A stretch of DNA of 64,000 bases, from assembly GCA_905250075.1 (NCBI GenBank), contig CAJNOP010000057.1, positions 949,189-1,013,188 of the forward strand, written 5' to 3'. Origin of the DNA: Rotaria sp. Silwood1. Taxonomy: Eukaryota; Rotifera; Eurotatoria; Philodinida; Philodinidae. Both the position numbers and the translations under genes were made by a program. The notes beneath the pieces were generated by a model. The model had not been told where the DNA came from. It searched no databases and worked only from the letters and a program-made list of their open reading frames with translations. The stretch's first letter is position 1, and every line of letters starts with the position of its first letter. Positions 1 through 13,800 of the stretch are shown here, piece by piece.

Positions 1-59
1 AAAAACAAATAAAACTTATTTTTGATGCCGATTAAATAAATCCGTTTTTATAATTCCAG

Positions 60-1286
60 CATATTCCAATGCCTGTTCTTTATGCTGTTTTCATGTTTAT
101 GGGTGTTTCAGCTCTACGAAATATGCAAGTAACTAAACTTAAAATTGTTGTTTATTTTTTCATCATAATTCTTTCATTGATATATTAAAAGATTTTTGAT
201 CGAGTTTTATTAATGTTTATGCCACAAAAACATCAACCTGATTATCCATATTTGCGTCATGTACGTATAACACGTGTTCATTTATTTACGGCTATACAAA
301 TTATATCACTTGGTGGTATGTTTGCTATCAAAAGTGTTAAATCAATTGCTATTGGTTTTCCATTATTGGTAAATTTTAATTAATTAAAAATTAATTGTCA
401 ATTAAAAAATAAAATCTTATTTTACTTCTTAGGTACTTGCAACATGTTTTGTTCGTAAATTAATGGATAAAATTTTTACACAAGAAGAACTTTTTTGGCT
501 TGATGATATATTACCTGGTACTAAAATTGGTCGTATTCGTCGTACATCAGCTGCTCGTCATGTTCATATACCAAAATCAAATGATAATAATGATGATAAT
601 AATGAAACAATAACAGTAAATAAGTTTTATTTTGATTTTTTTATTTTGTTTTTTTCAAAAAAGAAAAAAAAAGAAACATAACTATACAAACAAAAAATCA
701 TTTTTCAGCCAACAATTGATAAACTTGATGATGAAACAAATCGAGATTTATCAGGAAATAATTTACTCAGCATTGCAGAGGTTGGTCTATTTTATGATTT
801 GAATGTTAATTTATAAGAGATGAATAAGAATATTTGATTTGTTATCGCTTTGAAATTAATTATGCACGATATATTGATTTTTTTCTTTCATCTAGATTAT
901 AAAAGGCACACCAATGAAACAAGATTATATCAATGATGGTCATATGCAAACTAGTGATTCTGATCAATCACATGCTCCGTTGATTGTTGTCACAGAAGCA
1001 TTACCATCAGAGGAACTAGAAGAAGAAGAAGAAACCGTAAAGACTCATATTATATTTCTTTTTTTGAGCTTTTTAAACCAAAACCAAAACTAAGATACTC
1101 TTTCCTAAAGATGGGATAAAAAAATCTAAACTTCGGTGATGGTAAAATATCATTTATTTAACCTGTGCACATTATTGCTTATAGGTCACATCATCAGAAA
1201 CCAATAATAATAAAACTAATCAATCACAAAAATCTATGCATGTACCAACGGTGACATTTGTTGCTGGTCATCCTGAAGATGATTGA
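60..1286 (+). CDS. SLC4-family bicarbonate transporter, 3' part (gene runs off the left edge)
   Basis: C-terminal part of a plasma-membrane bicarbonate transporter of the SLC4 (sodium-coupled) family. Visible exons 60-128, 192-368, 433-615, 709-780, 896-1036 and 1185-1286 all join in phase 0. The sequence reads IPMPVLYAVFMFMGVSALR, then FDRVLLMFMPQKHQPDYPYLRHV, RVHLFT and LDDILPG, which follow the last membrane spans and cytoplasmic tail of NBC/NDCBE-type members. The tail then becomes acidic and low in complexity and ends HPEDD at TGA 1284-1286. Upstream exons lie outside the window. A further in-frame exon at 1414-1512 offers another C-terminus. Family assignment is firm; the substrate subtype cannot be told from this fragment. 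Confidence 0.88.
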
Positions 1287-1413
1287 ATATTGCTTGTAAT
1301 ATATGCATATAATATCTCGTGCGAACTCTTCTCCTTCTTTTTTTGCTTAAAGTTTCTCACATATAATAAATAGAAAAAGAAAGCTTATTTTGATTAAATT
1401 TTTTATTTGTTAG

Positions 1414-1512
1414 GAGGAAGCTGAACATTTAATGCGTCGTGACTCTTCATCGGAACAATATCATAATGTGAACGGTAATATGAAACATAAACTTGGTCCG
1501 ACATCGGTATAA
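1414..1512 (+). CDS. Alternative terminal exon of the SLC4 gene
   Basis: A T-rich stretch ending in TTAG precedes an open 32-codon exon that starts EEAEHLMRRDSSS and ends GPTSV before TAA. It is phase 0, so it can join directly to the 896-1036 exon and skip 1185-1286. The EEAE start resembles the EEEEAE segment in tails of vertebrate Na-bicarbonate transporters. The last three residues T-S-V fit a class I PDZ ligand. I infer alternative splicing; no transcript supports it here. Confidence 0.55.
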   Translation, partial: EEAEHLMRRDSSSEQYHNVNGNMKHKLGPTSV

Positions 1513-4500
1513 TAAAAAACTGAAACATTTCTTCCGTCTTTTTGATTTTCTATGCTTGGTATAAACAAAAAAAAAAATTCCTCTTAATTAATCTAGTGAA
1601 TGCATGCAAAAAATTTCATTCCTCTTTTTTTTTTTTTCTTTTTCTTTTTTTTTCTAATCTTGATTATATTCATTATGTGGTCTTTTTCTTGTCACAACGA
1701 ATTTTTTTTTTTTCTTTTGTTTTCTTTAAAGTAAAAAAAATAACAAAATCAACTTTTTTAGATAGAAAATAAATGATAATTCTCTTTTTATTATACTTAA
1801 TTTAGGTTTAATATAAAATAAAATGAAAAGACTATATTGAAGAAAAATAATCAAGTGTATTGACAAAGGCGTTTCCGATGTTTGAAATTACTATTTACTT
1901 CCAATGAATAGAAAGCTGAATATATTCTAAAAGAACAACGACTATCGACTACACGCTATGCATTTCAAAGTTCTGTAATGTTTTTCTGCTTCTATAATGT
2001 ACTGTGTACATGTCTAGACATTTTCTGATTAGAAAAAAAAAAAACTGAGAAACATTTGTTTCAATAAGTTAAAAATATCTTTTTATTGATTTGAGTAAAA
2101 ACATTATAGAATAAGTAGTTAAAAAAGAAAATTCAAAATAAATTCTTTCAATTTATAGATACATAATTCTAAGGTGTAAATAGAAACTATGAGTATTATT
2201 GGGAGAAAATTTTTCTATGAGCAAAACAAAAAAAAAAGACAACTTAAGTGTAGAGTTCAATATAATATTATATGAATGTAGTCATCCAACTTGTATAATT
2301 ATCTAGGCCATGAAAATAAATAAATATATAGAGCAGTGAAAATTTCTTTTCATGGAAAAATCACATCCGATTATTTAACATTTTATACGTGAAATAAACT
2401 TGAAAATGATGATCCAATTTTGAGAAAAACATTAATACATTAAAACTATCAATGATAATTTTACTGAATGAACTTACAAAATTCTTTTGAAATATTAAAA
2501 GGACAAATATATAGTAATTGATGCGTCATTCTAAAATCATTCAAGAATATATGACTATATCGAGAACAACACTCATTGTCACATTTAATTTAATAACTAA
2601 ACGAGTTATTCGTATATTTCATTGAAACATAAAAAAACAAAATGAGTTTTTTTTTCTGAAAAGATAGATCAGCAAAACAAAAAAGAACTGATCGTATCTC
2701 TGTGTTTATTCAAGCTAAAGAAGAGTACTTAATAGGATTTCTATATATCTATTGGAATTATTTTCTCTTTGAACATGTCAAAAATGATTTTCCTTTTTTT
2801 GGTAACAAATAAAAACTTTTTATGAAGGCTTCTATCAATTGAATTAAATAATAACCATCAATATAGAAAAATAAAAGAAAACCAGAAAATATTTATTAAT
2901 AATAAATACTTAAATGTTCGACATGACAAGTACATTTTTTCAAGAGAGCACTTAGTCTTAATAAAAAAAAATCAACTGCTTTATTTCATATTCTTCATTA
3001 TCGATTGGAACGGATTCTATCGTTTTTAACCAGTTCTTTTTCCTATTATTTGAAGATCGCTAAGACATTTCTTCAATTTATATATATGAAATATATTTTA
3101 TATTTATTTAAATAAAGATTGTTACTGCCAAATAAAAATCAATCAATCAAATTTCACTGTACATCCGGTATATCAACCAAAAAAAGAGAAAATTTTCATT
3201 ATCTTTTCTTTAATTATTTCCGGAAGAGTCTTTTTAGGTATACAGTTCTCTTATTAAAACATTATATAGCTCATCTAATGATAATTAAGCTATGGAGACA
3301 GGAAGAGAAAATAGATTCTTGTTATCAAAATAATTATAGTTGGTCACAACTAATATGTTTTTTTTTTTTTCTTTCTATTATTTTCACTTTTATTAATATA
3401 GAATTTATTTATATCATTGCATAAGCATCATCGTGCTTTTTAATCGTACTGGGAAGGAAGTATTTAGACTTAGAATAGAATATATTTTTTTAGAAGAATA
3501 AATCGTGTCACACACAAACATCAAGATTTGCTTACAATAGGTTTGGATTTTTTTTTTTTTCATTAGATTATTTCAAAGATGAATCAATATTTTAATCATA
3601 TTAGATTATAGAACATCGGAATTCTTTTTTTTTCTAAACTAATCGAATCGGATCGAGACAAATAAAATTTCCTGTTTATTTTTCTAAAGCAGATAGCCTT
3701 CATCATTCGATCTCTCCTTCTCGTTCTCTCTTCTTTTTCCATATAATGCTGTAAATAGAGCAGAAACTAACGTTACTTAGAAGAAAGAAAAATTATTATT
3801 GTAAGTTCATACTGTTGTCTGTTCATGAAGGCTTTTGTTTGATTCAATAGTATATTTTGTTTTTCAATGAAAAAAAAAAAAAGAAATGACAACATTAAGA
3901 TAGAAATATTATATATGATAATGTCTCTGTCATTAGAATAATTAGAAAGCTTCTTGTTTCTGTCGAGTTCATTTGTCAACATATTCTTTTAAAACATGAG
4001 TTCTCTTTTTCGAGAATGCATATGTTTGCAGGAACGTTGAATCTTTGCGCTCGTTTTTTCACGCTCCATTCTTTATCTTTTTGGAAACACATGAGCCTTT
4101 TTTTCCCAAGTTCTCATAGTCTCGTTCTCTATTTGGTTGCTGCTTTTTCATTATCTTATGTCTAGAGCAGAAAAAAAGAAAAGAAAAGGACCTAATATAA
4201 ACGAAGAAAAAAAAAATTCTAGTCAGAGAGAAAAAACTATGCAAAAAAAAGCAAGAGTTCTATCAAAAATAGCACAATATATAGTCACGACTAGAATAAC
4301 AGGAGCAAGATGCGCATTTTTGCATTCACACACATACACAGAACCATTCTATTAAATAGCATGTCGAACCGAAAAAAAAAAGAAAAAGAAGGAAGAGTTT
4401 TTATTAAAAAAAAAGAAATAGAGGAAACTACGAGAGAAACAACGGTTTCTTTGTCATCTGCTCAACTTGTAAAAGACATACATATTCATACTTTTTCTTT

Positions 4501-4789
4501 TTCATATAAATTCTAGTCAGGGGAAATCTTCTATAACTTTATCAGGCAAATAAAAGGTATGTAAAAGTGAATATCTTTTGGGAATTAAGATAAACGATAT
4601 ATAACCATATTAGAAGAATAATCATCTCCAATGAGAACAAAAAAAACAGCTTGAAAACGAGATATATCCTTACTAACTTAAATATTCTTCTTCTTCTTCT
4701 TTTTTTTTTGCTCCTATTTTAATATATTCAAGGAAATATAAATGAAATAACCTGTCGCATTTTTAGATATAATTCTATTGAGTATTCAA
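1513..4789. other. Intergenic, AT-rich, no gene seen
   Basis: About 3.3 kb with many A and T homopolymers. Open frames here are short, homopolymer-rich and without recognisable domains. It probably holds the 3' UTR of the SLC4 gene at its left and the promoter of the GPCR gene at its right. Confidence 0.6.
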
Positions 4790-6374
4790 ATGTCCACAAT
4801 ATTTAATCATAGTAGTTCTATTCCAATAAATATATCTCCGTTTACTACGCATATAGTTAAAACTCCAGCCGTGACAATGAGTGCAACAACAACAACAACA
4901 GAAGCAATTCCACTTGAAAATCGACCATCTATTATGGCAACATTCATATCATTATATGCATTGATATTTTTCTTTGGTATTAGTGGAAATGCACTTGTCG
5001 TTCGTAAGTATAAGTTATTGTCTCAAGTAGAAAAAGCTCAATTCACATTACATATATATATATATATTCTAGTTGTTGTTTGCCGTAATAAAGCCATGCA
5101 AACAGTAACAAATGTTTTTATTACTAATTTGGCACTTTCTGATATTCTAGTAAGGAATTGATATCTAACAATTAAACAAATAAAATCTTCTTTTTTTTTT
5201 CATAAATCTCTCAGATGTGTTGCCTAGCAGTTCCCTTTACACCAATATCAGCTTATGGCAATACTTGGCATCTTGGTAGAATACTTTGTCATTTAGTCCC
5301 AATGTCATTAGGAATATCAGGTAAATGCTAATTATCATGATTTATTTTTTGAATTCTAACTCTTTTATTTTTTTTGTTTTTGTTTTAAATAGTTTATGTT
5401 TCAACATTAACTTCATTAGCCATTGCTGTTGATCGTTATTTTGTTATTGTGCATCCATTTCGTTCACGTATGCGTTTAGGTGTATGCATATTATTAATAA
5501 TTGTTATATGGATTGTTGGTATTTCTATATCATTACCATTAGCAATATATATGCGATTTGATCGTACAAAATGTGAAGTAAATAAATAAAAAATTAATTT
5601 GATTCTTTTTTTTACTTTATCATTCAATAGGAATATTGGCCACAATATACATCTCGACGTTTTTTTAATTTTTCATCATTAATATTACAATATTTAATTC
5701 CATTCTCAGTTATATCATTTAGTTATTATAAAGTATGGGTTGCATTAGCACGTCGTTCATTGCCAGGTCGTACACGTATACGTGAAGAAGTTGAAATATG
5801 TCGTAAAAAACGTACAAATCGTATGCTTATTGCCATGGTTGTTATATTTGCTATATGTTGGTTACCATTAAATATAATTCATATGGTTGCTGAATTTCAT
5901 CGTTCACAATTAAGTCATTATAAAGTATTATTTTTAAGTACACATGTTATAGCGATGTCATCAACAATTTATAATCCATTTTTATATTCATGGTTAAATG
6001 ATAATTTTCGTAAAGAATTTCAAAAAATAGTTCCATGTTTATTTAAAATATGTTGGTGTTTAAATCGTCGTCAAACAAATAATTTATCAACACAATTAAC
6101 AAATGTTGGTGATGGAGATTTTTATGAACGTCCATCAACATATCAAATGCCAGCTGAATCAACAATAAATGCATATACACAACAATATTCACAAATGAAA
6201 TATTCAACATCAAATGGAAAAATTAATGGTTTATCAACGAAAAAAATAAATAATCAAGAAACTTCGTTTTCATCTCCAATCGATGACACATCATTATCAT
6301 TAGTTTCACAGCAACAACCACACCAACAAGATCTATTAATTACATCGACTAATATAAATTTAAATAATATTTGA
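4790..6374 (+). CDS. Neuropeptide GPCR, NPY/NPF/PrRP-receptor-like (rhodopsin class)
   Basis: Seven-transmembrane receptor of the plasma membrane. Exons 4790-5003, 5073-5149, 5215-5320, 5393-5577 and 5631-6374 give 441 residues with all phases matching. Seen in order: N-terminal tail with NHSS glycosylation sites; TM1 GISGNALVV; TM2 LALSDIL; the TM3 cysteine in RILCHLVP; DRYFVIVHP after TM3; a basic third loop EEVEICRKKRTNRM; CWLPLN in TM6; NPFLYSWLNDNFRKEF in TM7. The third-loop-to-TM6 block is very close to the NPY/short-NPF/PrRP receptor group. The tail is rich in Ser, Thr and Gln. ATG 4790 is the first Met of the open frame. The ligand cannot be read from sequence; coupling to a RFamide or RYamide peptide is inference from the family. 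Confidence 0.9.
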
Positions 6375-8492
6375 CATTGATATTTTCTTTTCATAATTAG
6401 GTCTTGTCATATATAAATAAAAATAAAATCAATCATCGTTACGTGATTCTATTTTTTTTTTGTTAGTTCGTTTGCATATTAAATAAATAAAACTACATCT
6501 CAATATAAAACTGATTTGATTGAGTTATATATATACAAAAATATTTTTTTGCTTAATCAAATTTTCCACTTTTTATGAAAACAAAAAAAAAAATGTCCAT
6601 TATTTAGTTTAATGAATATTAGAACTTTTCTTTTTGAATATACACATTGTAATTTTTTCATAGAAATATATGCGCATAAAATATTTTATTTTTCTCATGA
6701 TTTTGACTGAATATTTAATTAGTTACATATCAATCGTTTGTATTCATTGATATATCTATCATTTTCTCAAAAGATAATTCCAAAATCAATTTCCTATTGA
6801 CAATTCTATTTTCAAATCATAGCCATATTGTTTTGATTAATATTATAACAATGTTTTCATTGAAAAATATTTTTTAAATAGTTTTACGTCATAATGTACC
6901 GAACAAAAATTCCAAAAAAAAAACAAGTACACTTTCTCTATTGAAGTAGACAATTATGAATCTATAGAAAACAAAATAAGTTAATAATATATGAGAAAAA
7001 CAAGTAAATAAACCAAATAAGAACTTTGCTTGTCAGTTATATCAATCATGTGACATCTTCCTTGCCCTATATAAAAATATATTAATAGAAAACGTTGAAT
7101 AACAGGTATATATCAGAATATATGTTCAGCAAGTTTTTTAAAAAGAATAATGCAGTCATTTTGTTGACGTTATTATTATGTTAATAGTTTAGACGACAGT
7201 TCTTTAATTTGAGGACATTATAATCTCTAATCAAGTCACACAAATTATTAAGAACTGTTTGAATTATAATTAGAAATAATCATAATTATAATTAAAAGCC
7301 TGATTTCTATGTAAGAAAAATATCTTATTATTTTTAGATCAAAAAAGACGTTCTTCACATACTTGATTATCTTAATAGATTAAATTTTCTTCGATGAAAG
7401 ATGTACAATAATGTTAAAATCATCTATTTCAATTCCAGAGAACTTTAAAAAAAAATATTTAAAAATCAATGTACATTAAGTTCAATATGACCTATTATAT
7501 AGATAATTGAAATTTGCCAGTACGTCGACTAACAGTCCTTAAACAACAAAAAAAGATTCCTTATTACGAATGCAGAGCAATAAATTGACTTTCTATTTTC
7601 TATAAGTTAGACTTTTAAGAAAAAAAAGAACTTATATTCAGCAAATAATTTCTATGCAGAACACTTCGTAAAAATTAAAAAATGCTATTAATAAGAATGC
7701 ACAGAATTCTTTTATAATTAAAAGATTAATTCACGCATTAATCCGTAGATAGTTGATGATAATGATCGAATATATCAATTGAAAATTTCAAAAATAATCC
7801 TTTGAAATATGACAATTTTTTTGAGAGTATTCAATAATTTTAATATATATGTATATTCAGTTTTTAACAATTCAAGTTTGTTGTAAAGTATACTTTGAAT
7901 TGATACTTAGATATTTACTATCAAAGAATTTGATATTTTTTCATCTTGTTTTTGTCCATTATTTTTATGATAGAGAAGAAGCATAAAAACAAGAATATCT
8001 ATATTTTTTTTCAACACATGCAAATAATCATAGACAAATACAAATACAAAAACAAATATCAAATTTCTTTTCTATATAATTTAAGCAAACATTTTTTTTA
8101 TCATCTACATTTGAATATTATAACTGAGATTTAGGTCAGAATAAGGGCTTCCTATTAGGGATTATTTCGTGCATATATATTAAAAATACAGAACTTTTTA
8201 GATATCAAATTTCACTTGTTTCATATTTCAACTCAACTCTATTGATAAGGAAAAAGAAAATTATTCTTTAAGAATGATCATATAACCCTGCCCTTTTTCT
8301 TTTCTCCTCTTTCATACATAATACAAGAGATCATTATAATAGTGCCATACACAGATCGAATTACTTGTTGTTTTTTTTTCTTTTTTTCTTTTTGACGTAT
8401 TCAATGATTCATTTCGTCACATAAAATACAGTCGACTATTATCGATTAGAACATCATCATTACAAAACTATATTCTACAATTGGAATCAAAT
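6375..8492. other. Intergenic, no gene seen
   Basis: About 2.1 kb of AT-rich DNA. Possible poly(A) signals AATAAA lie just after the GPCR stop (near 6415-6490). No open frame with domain character was found on either strand. Confidence 0.6.
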
Positions 8493-8882
8493 ATGGCAAA
8501 ATTGAATTTCAATAGATATTGTAGTTCATTTACAGATGATGATTCTGGTATTAGTTGTGACTATGATCGTTCATCATCAAGTGATATTCGTTCATCAAGA
8601 AGGACTTTCTTCGAACCATCTTTACAAACAACTCAATTACAAACTATACCATTACCTATTCCAGGAGTCGTTGGACGAAGACGAACTAATCCAATACCTT
8701 TAATTAAATTTCCATCCGATGGTATTATTGAACGTATACGTCCAGCAACAATGAAAAATAGTAAAAATAGTGATTATATTATTTGTAACACAAATCGTGG
8801 AACATATATTGCTTATCGAACACCAATTGTTCCTCAATGGGTTACAAAACTTGTACATGACATTGAATTAGCACAACAATAA
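8493..8882 (+). CDS. Hypothetical protein, 129 residues, single exon
   Basis: I do not recognise this protein. ATG 8493 is the first Met; the frame runs without introns to TAA 8880-8882. The N-terminal third is acidic and Ser-rich (FTDDDSGISCDYDRSSSSD), the middle is basic and Pro-rich (GVVGRRRTNPIPLIKFPSD), and the C-terminal part is more ordered (NSDYIICNTNRGTYIAYRTP, ending WVTKLVHDIELAQQ). No signal peptide or membrane segment is visible. Codon choice matches neighbouring genes, and AATAAA-like signals follow within 150 bases, so I think it is a real gene. The basic and Ser-rich make-up suggests an intracellular regulatory protein, but this is only a guess. Confidence 0.6.
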   Translation: MAKLNFNRYCSSFTDDDSGISCDYDRSSSSDIRSSRRTFFEPSLQTTQLQTIPLPIPGVVGRRRTNPIPLIKFPSDGIIERIRPATMKNSKNSDYIICNTNRGTYIAYRTPIVPQWVTKLVHDIELAQQ

Positions 8883-10858
8883 GAAGAGAAAAAAAATTAA
8901 CGCATATATGCATGACATTGATTGATAATCTTTATGTTTTTTTTCTTGTTTAATGCTTTCTTTTGTAAATATGAGATATACATGTTTGGAATGCTTAAAA
9001 TGTTCTTATATTTATTCGAATATATTAAATAGATGTTTTGCATAAATGCTTGACTGATGAATACATAAGAAAGAAAAAGAAAGCATCATTAGATTTTACA
9101 TCGTACGATGTATGTTTTTGTTATATGAAACTATTGAAGGCTTTTATTACTTGAAAAATTGAGTTTTATTTTTTATTTTTATATTGATAAGACATCATTC
9201 TGTATGAATTTTATGATAAATAAGTTTTTATGTTATAAATGATAATAAAAATATAAAGATTGACTGTAAAATATCTAAATAGATGAAGTAAATATCTGAA
9301 TACATAAGTTGTAAAAACTAGTTTCTTACATTTTGAATAGTAGTAATTGATAGTTGGAAAAAATAGAACAAATAAGATTAATAGTCAAAGACTAGGCATC
9401 CGTCCGAGATGCATTTGATTGAAATATTTAGTACAAAACAATACTTTGTCACTATTTCATACAATTCGTTTTTTTTGTTTTTGTTTTACAATATTTGACA
9501 ACTATTGTTTGTAACATATTTGTCATTAAATATTTTGATACAAGTGTCTGCGATAGTGATTGTCTATTTGTCATGACACAAGATAAATAACCCTGTCGAA
9601 CTGAATGGATTTCTTGTTTTGTGTGATGATGAATGAGGAAAACAAATACTTTATCAAACCTCAACAAGAAATCGATTTGAACAATTTCAATATAGTATTG
9701 AAAAATACTTTGCCTTATTTTTACAAAGTTAAGATATTCAATACTTATAAAAATTTAATCGAAGATTGTATCCTATGAGCTAGTATTTCACTAGAGTAAT
9801 TAATCATAACTATATTTATTACTGTTATGACAGTTTTTGATGTTGTACTATTGTCTAATACATAAATAGAATCAGGAGATTGGTCATAAGTATTTATCAT
9901 TTTTAGCAGTGGGTAATATTGAATGACTGGCGTAACAATAATTCTATTAATATAATTATCTTTCTGTCTCATTATTCTTACAGTCTATCTATGCAATTAT
10001 TCTATTAGTTTAACGATTCTATTTAACATCTTCCAGATTAGCGACAAAGCACGTATTCCATTATAGAGTACATCATAAGAAAGTACCCACAACCACAAAC
10101 AAATAGAAATAGAACTAAAAACCAAAATACTTTTATTGATAGCAATTTCAATCAGTGAGACTCATAAAGCAAATAATAATATAAAATGAACGTTAAAACA
10201 AATTGATATTTAATCTTAATCAAAACTCATTCAAATTTTCGTCTATTACCAAATGAATCATTAAATAATTATAATATACCATTTAAAATCAAAAACTTCT
10301 TCCGACTAAATCGGTACAATCTTTTTTCTTTTTATTATTATTTTTGTTAATAAATATTCTTAATTCAAATTTGCAAACAAAAGAAAAAAGAATCTGAGCT
10401 TTTACAATTTTTTGACACTCCAAATAAAACTTCATCCCTAATAATAAATTACACACATACACACATAAACAAAAAGAAAAACAAAAACGAACAAGATTTC
10501 TTAGCACAATGAGCAAAAGAAACAAACAAGGAAAGAAACAAAAAATAGGCTAAACCAAACACTTGGTTAGAAAAATAGTATCAAAAAAAAAAAACAAAAC
10601 GAACAAATATGTACATACAATCAAAAGAAAACAAAAAGAGAAAGAATTCAAGAAGCTCTAGCATATTATTATTATTTTTTTTTCTTATTCTATATATATT
10701 TTTTTGTAAAACATCACATTTTATTCGCTTTTTTATCAGAGAATACTAATCTACAAAGTTATTATTATTAAAAAGAACAAAAAGAAGGGCAAAAACAAAA
10801 AAATGAAACGTCACTGTATTGACTAGATTATTTTATTTTATTCTTTTTGCTATATTAG
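8883..10858. other. Intergenic between convergent genes, no gene seen
   Basis: About 2 kb, AT-rich. It should contain the 3' UTRs of the orphan gene (+) and of the LAR-like gene (-). Small open frames on the minus strand have no recognisable content. Confidence 0.55.
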
Positions 10859-13800
10859 TCAAGATGAAACAAAATTATCAAATGAACCCAAGTATTCAAG
10901 TGCAGAACGATAACAAAATTGATATTGATCCTATAATGAAAAACAAAATTGTTTTTTTTTGTTTAACTTCGAAAAAATAATCAAATTTTTACTTCTGTTT
11001 GAACAAGTGCTGGTCGTTGTGTGCGTAATAATTTCACCGTTTGAAATATATCAACAACACCTTCATATCGTATTCTTTCAAGTACAATACTCAACGTTAG
11101 AAAAACACCTGTTCGTCCAGCACCTTTAGTACAAAAATACAAAAAAATTCATTTGAATAAAAAATTTTTTTTCAATTAAATTTACCAGCTGAACAATGTA
11201 CAACAATAGGTCCTTCTTGACCAAAACCTTCTTTAGTTTTATGTACTTGTCCAATAAAATCAATAAAACCTTCACCAATTTTTGGTACACCTTGTTCAGG
11301 CCATTCAGTATATAGAAAATGACGAACAGTACGAGATTGTCCATCCTATTTAAAAATTTAAAAAGAGAATTTTTTTTTAATTAAAAAAAATTAAAAAGTT
11401 CATCTTTACTCTTGAATCAGTCACTTTAAATTCACTTAATAAATATTGTGGCATATTATAAGCACCAACGGGATCAACAATGAAATAACCATAACGTGTT
11501 GATCGATCTGATGGCCAATATTGTACACATTTTTCTCTACCCATTTCTTTTAATTTTGTTAACATAACAATTATTGTTACATTATGTTCCCATACCATTC
11601 GCCAAAAATCATCAATTGTTTCAGTTAATGGTCCTTGAGTTGCAATATAACCATTTTTAAATCGATAACCCTATTCAATTAGAATTTTAATAAATATGAA
11701 GAAAATTTTGTTTTTGTTTTTGTTTTTTTGATTAACTTACATCAATATAAGATGCATTGATATAATCCGATCCTTCAACACCACGAATAGGAGATAAACA
11801 TACACGAGTATTTTCATCTGAGAATTAAAAATAATTATTATTTTTCTTTTTGAAAAATAAGATTGACTTACAAGGTAAAATATTTACAAGACGATTTTTA
11901 AATTTATTAGCTGGATTATTTGCACTTAAAAATTTCGATGGTTGTGCTTTGACATTTGCTAAACGCTTAATTTTAGATAAAAAAAAAATATACATATTTA
12001 AGATTGCAAAAAAAAAATATGATTGTTTACTTTAAACTCAAGTTCCATTTCTGTTAATGAACTATCATTTATTGGTTGTAATAATCGTTGTAAATGTGTT
12101 AATAAATTTCTTGCTATAACTTCGGTTTGACCTGATTGAATAGCTTCATTTATTGCTTCATAAATAAATATATACTGTTCTTCAGTTTGAACAATATAAT
12201 TTCTATTAAAAAGAAAAGTCAAATAATAATATTTTATTTTTCTTTTCGCATCATAGAATACATGTTGTTATCTTATTCTCCAAAGTCAAAAATGTGAAGA
12301 ATTTCTTAACTTCCGTCTTATCTGATCTTGAAAAAAAGATAGCTTGAAGTCAAAAGGATTCTTCTTCAATTATCCGCTTCGTTTCTATTTTCAATATTCA
12401 TGAATAGATATGAAAAAAGAGAACGAGCAAGCATGATAATGCTAATTTACACATGAGAGGAATTCGTCTTTTTAATGTCCCATCAGAAAAAACTTTTGCA
12501 TCCGAGTTCCCAGAGAAAAATTTTCGATCCAGTTTTCTGTCTTAGTTCTCGTAGGACAAGAAACACCTTGTCTATACCTATGCTACTTAGAGAAAATATC
12601 TATTTAAATGTGATCGATCCTATTGTCAAAGTTGTTTTATTTTCGTAAATCCTACAACTAATGATAATCTTAGTAAAGTATATCATTTGTTGAATAGCAT
12701 GAGAACAATGTAATAATCAAGTTTCGTAATGTATAAAAACTTGTTTTACCGTTGTGCTCTTAGTAGAGTAACATGTCCATAAATATCAACAGTTTTTTCG
12801 TGTTTTAATCTTTCTAATAAAGCATCAATAACAATAAAACAACCCGTACGACCAACACCAGCTGAACAATGTACAACAATGGGACCAGCATCAGGTAGAT
12901 TAAGAACTTTAACTCTTCGAACAAACATTAAAAATGATGTTGCATGTTCTAATATTCCATGATCTATATATATATATCAATAATAATTAATACTAATAAT
13001 AAAAAGTAAACTTTTATTTTTGTATTCTAACCTGGCCATGCTGTAAATTGACAATGTCGAACTTCTCGTTTTTCTGGATGACCAGTCTAAAATAATTTAT
13101 TAATATATATATATCTTTTATATTGAAAAAAAAACATAAAACTCATACCCATGCTATAGTAAATGTTCGTATACTATAAGATGCAAGTTCAATAAAATCT
13201 GTTAAAGTAACATGTATTGAACCATAAATTTCAGTTCCTCTTGTTGGCCAATATTGATCACATTTAAGTCGATTTCTTTCTTCTAATTTTGTCATCATAA
13301 CAATACAAGCTGAATTTGTTTCCCATATCATTCTCCAAAAATCAGCAAATGTATTTGGTAATGGACCTTGTGTTGCTATATAAGCATTTTGTTTTCTATA
13401 TCCATCTAAATAATTTGCATTGATATAATCACTTCCTGGTACTCCATCAATCGTATGTAAAATAACACGTGAATGATCATATGCAATAACATTAGCATAA
13501 CGATTTTTTGCTTTATTATATTCTAATTTAGAATTTTCCCATGAAAATTGTTGACCAGGATCAATAGACTAAAAGAAATATTTCAAAATTAATAAATAAA
13601 TACAATTAATTATAAAATTATATATATATATTTAACTTACTTCATATTCTTGTGAAAATTTATAATTATCAGCTGCTTTTAAACGTTCAAGATGTTCAGA
13701 AAATTCATCAACATGTATAGGAGGATAATTTGTTAAAATAATTTCTTTATTTGTATGAGTATTTGTATTTGTATTTGCATTAGTATTATTATATGTATTT

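Noticed and set aside
3119..3424. 101-codon open frame in the first intergenic region
   Set aside because: Homopolymer-driven composition, no domain, no splice context and no plausible promoter.
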